NCBI GenBank assembly: GCA_964250755.1
Contig: CAXUHB010000006.1
Coordinates: 94,844 to 158,843, forward strand
Reading direction: 5' to 3'
DNA length: 64,000 bases
Source: DASWOJ01 sp964250755
Lineage (GTDB): Bacteria; Pseudomonadota; Alphaproteobacteria; Acetobacterales; Acetobacteraceae
In this document: positions 36,501 to 42,500 of the stretch, piece after piece
Position numbering within the stretch: the first letter of the stretch is position 1
How the letters are laid out: every line of letters begins with the position of its first letter
Program-made: the position numbers and the translations under genes
The notes under the pieces: model-generated
Databases searched by the model: none
What the model was told of the DNA's origin: nothing
What the model saw: only the letters and a program-made list of their open reading frames with translations

Positions 36501-39500
36501 GCCGGTCAGCCCCAGCACGCCCACCACGCCCTGCACGCCGGCGATGGCGGAGGCCGGGACCAGCCCCTGCTGCAGCGCCGCCAGGTCGGTGGTGCCGGGC
36601 ACCAGGTTGCTGGCCACCGAGTTGTCCACGCCCACGACGTAGGCCGCGGTGGCCGTCAGCCCGTCTGCGCCGGGCGTCCCGTCGTCCGGCAGCAGCCCGA
36701 CCGCCGGCACATTGGTGTCCACGCCCGAGGCCGAGGACCGGAAGAAGGTCCGTCCGACCGTGAGCGCCGCCGGTGAGAACACCGTGACCTCGTAGTAGGT
36801 GTTGGGGCTGAGCGCGATGGTCGCGCCCTTGGCCGCGGTGAAGGAGGTCCGCTCCACCACCCCGTCCGCGCTGCGGAAGGCGGCATACAGCGTGGCGTTG
36901 GCGTCCCCGGTTGCGGCGGCCACGGCTGCGGTGGCCTGGGCCAGCTGCACCTTGAGCGCGGCGGTGTCGCCCACCCCGGCGCGGAGCTGGTCCTGGATCA
37001 GCGCGAGCGTGGTGTTGATATCGGCGACGGAAGCATAGACATCCGCCGACTGCGCCGTGTGCGCGGCGACGGCCCCGGCGATCAGGTTGCCCGTCAGCGT
37101 GGCGATGCTGGACTGTCCCGCCAGGAAGGCGACCTGGGCCTGCAGGTCCGCCACGGCGGCGGCCACGGCGGACGCGGGGGTCGTGCCCGCCTCGGCGCCG
37201 GTCAGCACGGCCCCGTCCGCGGCGATGGCGGTCCAAGCCGCCTGCTGCGCCGTGAGCGCCGCGAGCGTCTTCGCTGCGGCGGCCTGGTAGTCCGCATAGG
37301 CGCCGTCCCTGGCGGCCGTGGCGTCCGAGGCCAGGTCGGCGTCCAAGGCGTTGGCCGCTGCGAGCGGCACGGCCAGCGCGGCCACGGCCGCGCGGGCGGC
37401 CGCGCCGCCGCGGGCGCTGAAGAACACGCCGAGCTGGGACGACTGCGCGGCGAGGTCGGCGGCAAAGTCATAGGTCTGGGTCAGCGCGATCCCGGTCTTG
37501 GTCACCGTGCCCGCGTTGAACGCAGCCAGGGCGGCGGCGTCGCTGGCCGCCGGGGCGGCGCTTCCTGCGGGCTGGATGGTCGCGGCGGCGAGCGCCGCGT
37601 TGGCCTGCTGCGCGTCGAAGGACAGCCGCGTCAGGTCCGCCGTCAGCTTCTCGCCGAAGCGCAGGCCGGCGGCGGCGGTTTTTGCCGGGTCCGCCGCGGG
37701 CTGCGCCGTCTGGCTGGAGTACTCGCCATAGCCGTGGAAGTCGGTCCCCTGGTTGAGGCTGGTGGTGCTGGCGATGGAGCTGACGGTGACGGCGCCGGTC
37801 CCCAAGGTGGCGCGCAGGCCCAGCGTGACGGTGACGGTCGCGCCGGGCTTGATGTCGCCCAGCGTCAGCAGGTCCGGCGTGCCCTGCGCCGTGGCGTGGC
37901 CGTCCACCGGCTCGGCCTGCGTGAAGGTGTTGGCCAGCTTGACGTTGCGGGCGGTGTCGCCGCCCAGGTTGGTGACGGCGACCGTGACCGTGAAGGGCTG
38001 CCCGGCAATGGGCGGCGTGGCCGGGCCGCTGTCCACCACGATCAGGTCCGACGTCTCCGCGCCCTTGAGCTGGAACGGCGCATAGGGGCTATAGGTCTTG
38101 TTGCCGAAGCCGTCATCGGTCACGGCATAGACGTAGGACGGGCCGGACGGGGCCTGCGTCAGCGTGAAGCTCTGCACGGCGGCGTTGGCGTCCACCTCGC
38201 CGATGCGGGTGCCGCCGTAGCCCGTGGGGTTGCTGTCCTCGTAGAAGTCCACGACGCCGGCGCCGCTGCTCGTGTAGGTGAAGGTCGCGTTGTAGGCGCC
38301 CCGGTCCTCGGACGTGAGCGCGCCCCAGTTGAAGGCGACGGGCGGCAGCGGCTGCTGCGTGCCGCTGCTGGTGATGCCGCCGAGCACGGAAGACGGGTCG
38401 AACCCCGCCGCGTCCACGCCCAGCGCCGCGGCCAGCCCCGCCGCGTCCACGCCGAGCTGCCACACCCCGGCCTGAGCGTTCGCCACCCTCACGACGCGGG
38501 TCGTGCTGCTGCCGTAGTCCGTCAGGATCGTGGCGTTGATGGCGGCGAACTGCGCCTGGGTGTAGGTGGCCAGCACCGGGCCGCCCGCGGCGGCGCGGTA
38601 GGTGACGAGCACCGGCACGTCCGCCGCGATCTCGTTGTTCCAGTCGAGCGTCAGCAGCAGGTCGCCCTGCGACGCGTTTTGAACATAGGCTTGGTCAGCT
38701 TCGCTGGCTGACAGCAGCGCTGGCGCGGCGGTGTCCGGGGACGCCCCGTTCAGGAAGTTGAGGCCGAAGCTGGTGTTCTTGAGGTCCAGGTACTCCCGGA
38801 AGTAGAACCCGAACTTGCCGGCCACCGACCCGGTGATCTGGATGTAGTCCTTCGACAGGTCGGCGGTGTCCGGCATGTTCAGCTTGAGGTCGAGCGTGGC
38901 GACGTAGCCTTTCAGGAACGAGAACTTGTTTGTCAGCCCTGACGGCAGGGTGCCGGTCAGCGAGGCCTCTGCCGTGACGGAACTGAACTTCGCGCCGATG
39001 CTGAGCGATCCGAAGCCGGACAGCAGCCCATTGAACGCGGACACCGACACCTTGGAACTGGGCAGCGAGAACGTGGTTACGTCGAGTTGCCCGGCGAAGC
39101 CGATTTGCAGCAGGTCCTTGGAGCCGAAGAACAGGTAGGTGCCGGTGTCGGCCGAAAGGATCACGTCGCCGGTGGTCTTGCTGGCGGTCAGCGACCCGAC
39201 TGCCGACAGCTCCGCCCCTGCGAATGGGCCGGTCGGGGCGGGCACGCCCAATTTCTTGAAGTCGTTGATGATGTCGGGGCCGACGAAGAACTCCGGACCC
39301 GCCGAGATGCGGAAGCTGCCGGTGAGCTTGAAGTCATCCTTGCTGTCGGGCTGGTAGCCCGCCAGGGCGCCGCCGATCTGCTGCAGGAACAGCGGCGTGT
39401 CCGGGATGATGATCTGCTTGGTGATGGACACGCTCAGGCCGTCGAAGGCAGGTTGGCCCGCGGCGTTCAGGATGCCGGTCCCGGACAGGTCCACCGTCAG

Positions 39501-42500
39501 CGACGTCGGCCCGAAGCCGATCTTGAACGACCCGGACGCGGTCAGCTTCGACTTCGTCGTGTCAACGAACACCTTCAGCAACGGGACGGAGAACGCCAGC
39601 GACTGATAGACGTTCTGTATCTCAAACGAGCCGACGACCTGGTAGCCGCGCGGGACCGAGGGGTCTATCAGCACGTAGTTGTCGCCCGAGAAGTCCGCGA
39701 CCAGCCCGAAGTCGCTGGCCGTGGGCGTGTTCAGGTTCGCGCCCCCGCCCGCGATCGAGAACGTCCCGGAGGGCTTGAAGAGCGGGTTGATCTGGAACTT
39801 GCCCTGGACCTTGCCCGTGTTGTTCGAGGACTTGTACGTGAACGCCAGGCCGGACGCCTTGATCTTCAGCACGCCGCCCAGCATCGTCTCCTGATCGGGG
39901 AGTTGTATTGCCGCGTCGCCGAGGGTCGCCCCGTCCGCCGTGATGACGGCGCCGGATGCGGCAGCGCCGAAGCCTGCCTTTGCCGGATCCTTGCCGATCG
40001 CCCCCGCCGCGTTGCTCACCCCGCCAAGGTTCAGCGAAATGCCGCTGAATGCGTCGCCCAGCGCGAGCGAGCCGCTCAGGTCAATCTCGTCCGCCTTCAG
40101 CGTGATGTCCGTCACCGCCACGCTCAGCCCGGCGAAGAGCGGGTCCGTGGTCTTGCTCTGCGACGTGACGCCGGCCGCCGCGCCGGTCCCTGCCATGAAG
40201 GTGGCGCTGCCGTTGCGGAGCAGCGTCGTCCCCTTCAGCTTGCCGAAGCCGACCTCCACCGTCGCCTTGCTCAGGGCGACCGCGGTCTCCGAGACCACCG
40301 CCGTCGCGTCTCCGCCGAAGCCCGCGCCCTCGCCGGGGATGAACAGCAGCGGCTGCGTGCCGTTCACGTTCGTCACCGTGAACCCAGTCTGCCCGGACGT
40401 GACCTTGCACAGCTTGCCCGGCTGCAGGATCTCGTCGTTGTCGCCGTCCACCTCCAGCGGCAGCGGCGTCGGGCAGTCGCCTTGGATGATGACCGTCGCG
40501 CTGGACTGGTGCCCATCCTCATCGGCCGCCGTGTAGCTGAAGCTGTCCGAACTCTTGCCGTCCTTTGATTGATACAGCACGACGCCGCCCTGCGCCGTCA
40601 CCGTGCCGTGCTTCCCCTGGGTGGTGGACACCACGAAGGTCAGACTATCCCCCTTGTCGCCTGGCAGGTCGTTCGCCAGGACCGCGATGGAGAGCGGCGT
40701 CCGCCTGTTCACGTCCACGTCCCCGACCAGCTGCACCTTGTCCAGAACCGCGACAGGACCCTTGCCGGGCGGCGGCGGCGGCGGCGGCGGGGGCACCGGC
40801 GTCGCCACCGGGGTGTGCGTGTCCGTCACCGGCGGCGTCATGCCGTGCCAGCCCGGCTTCGTGATGCCCTGGCCCGGGTCCGTCGTCACCGTCAGCCCGT
40901 CCGCGGACGCCGTCGCCGTCCCGTCAATCACCAGCCGGCCCGTCGTGTGGTCGAATGACAGGATGTAGGTCTTCTCGCCCGGCGCCAGGGCGAACACGTT
41001 GGGCAGCGTCAGGGTCGCCGGCTGCGTGAACAGCGCCGCCCCCGGCGCCTGGATCGTGATGTCGAAGCTGTGCTCCAGGATGCCCGGCGGCAGCATGTCC
41101 CGCACGATGTCGGACGGCACCGGGGCCACGCCCACCTGCGCCGACGCCATCACGTTGCCTGCATCGTCCACGATGCTGCCGGGCTGCAGCGTCAGGCTGA
41201 TCGCGTTGCGCTGCGCCGCGCTGAGCGTGATGCCCGCGTCCTCCGGCGTCGTGATGACGGTTGGCGCCGTGTTGCTGACGGGCTGCAGCACGTCGGTGGC
41301 CACGCGCGGCAGATAGACCCCGGGCTGGGTCTGGTTGGCCGCCTGCTGCGCCTGCGTGCCCATCCCGCCCATGATCGTGTTGACCTGGCCGGCGCGGACC
41401 TGCATGTCCATGGTCATCTGCGGGAAGTAGTAGCCTGCCGGGGCGTTGGTCGCCGTCCGCCCCTCCAGCACCACCTTCACGTCGCCTGTGGGCACGTTGG
41501 TCAGCGTGAAGCGGCCCTGCGCGTCGGTCAGGACGGCCTGGCCCTCCTGCCCGATCACATAGACCTTCACGCCTGAGATGGGACGCAGGTAGGTGCGGGT
41601 GCCGTCGATGTTGTACTTCACGTCGTCGCTGCTGCCGGGCACGAAGTCGCGGCCGGGGTCGGCGACGATGCCGGTGATGCTCGTGCCCGGCACGCCCGCG
41701 GTGCCCACGGTGGTCCAGGTGGTGGTGAACTCGTTGCCCGGGTTCGTGGCGGCCTGCAGCGCCGCACCATCCGCCGCGCCGCGGATCAGCGACCCGTTGA
41801 CGTGCAGCGTCAGTTGGCTCGCTCCCGGGGCCGCACCCTGCGGCAGCAGGAAGGCGGAGGTGTTGCCCGCGGCCATCGTGACCGTCATCGGCACGACGTT
41901 GCCGCCGGCGTCCGTCACGTACAGGCTGCTGGCGGTCAGCGTCGCGGGGTCCACGGCGCGGCTGAACGTCACCTGGGGCCGGTAGGTCACGCCGACCTCG
42001 GTCGCCAGGCGGTCGGGCGTCGCGGCCGAGATGGTCAGCGGAATCAGCGCCGGCAGCGTCTCCGCCAGGGTCGTGACGGTGGTTCCGCCCTCGCTGTCCA
42101 GCGCGCTGACCGTCAGCGTGTGCGCCCCTGCCGCCAGCGCGCCGAGCGCAAGCGGGGCCGAGAACGCGCCGGTGCTGTCCACGCCGATGGGGATCGGTGT
42201 GCCGCCGTCGAAGGCATAGGTCAGCCCGAGCAGCGTGACGCCGACCGGCGTCGCCACCGTGCCGGTCAGCCGCGCGCCCGCGGCCAGCGTGCCGCCGGGC
42301 GCGGCAAGGCTGACCGTCGCCACCCCGCCCACCGCGAAGCCGACGGCCTGCGTGGAGGTCCGCCCCGCCGCGTCCGTCGCCGACAGCGCAAGGGTGTGGG
42401 ACCCCGCCGCCAGCGGCCCGAACAGGGACGCCGTGGACAGCGCGAAGCGCCCCGCCGCGTCCACCGCGACGGATTGCGCCGCCCCGCCGTCCACGCTGGC

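Noticed and set aside
28254..36776. A 2840-codon plus-strand open frame
   Set aside because: It crosses flhA in a wrong frame and runs antisense through the giant gene; its His/Arg/Gln-rich translation is what high-G+C antisense frames give, and its repeats mirror the coding repeats of the minus strand.
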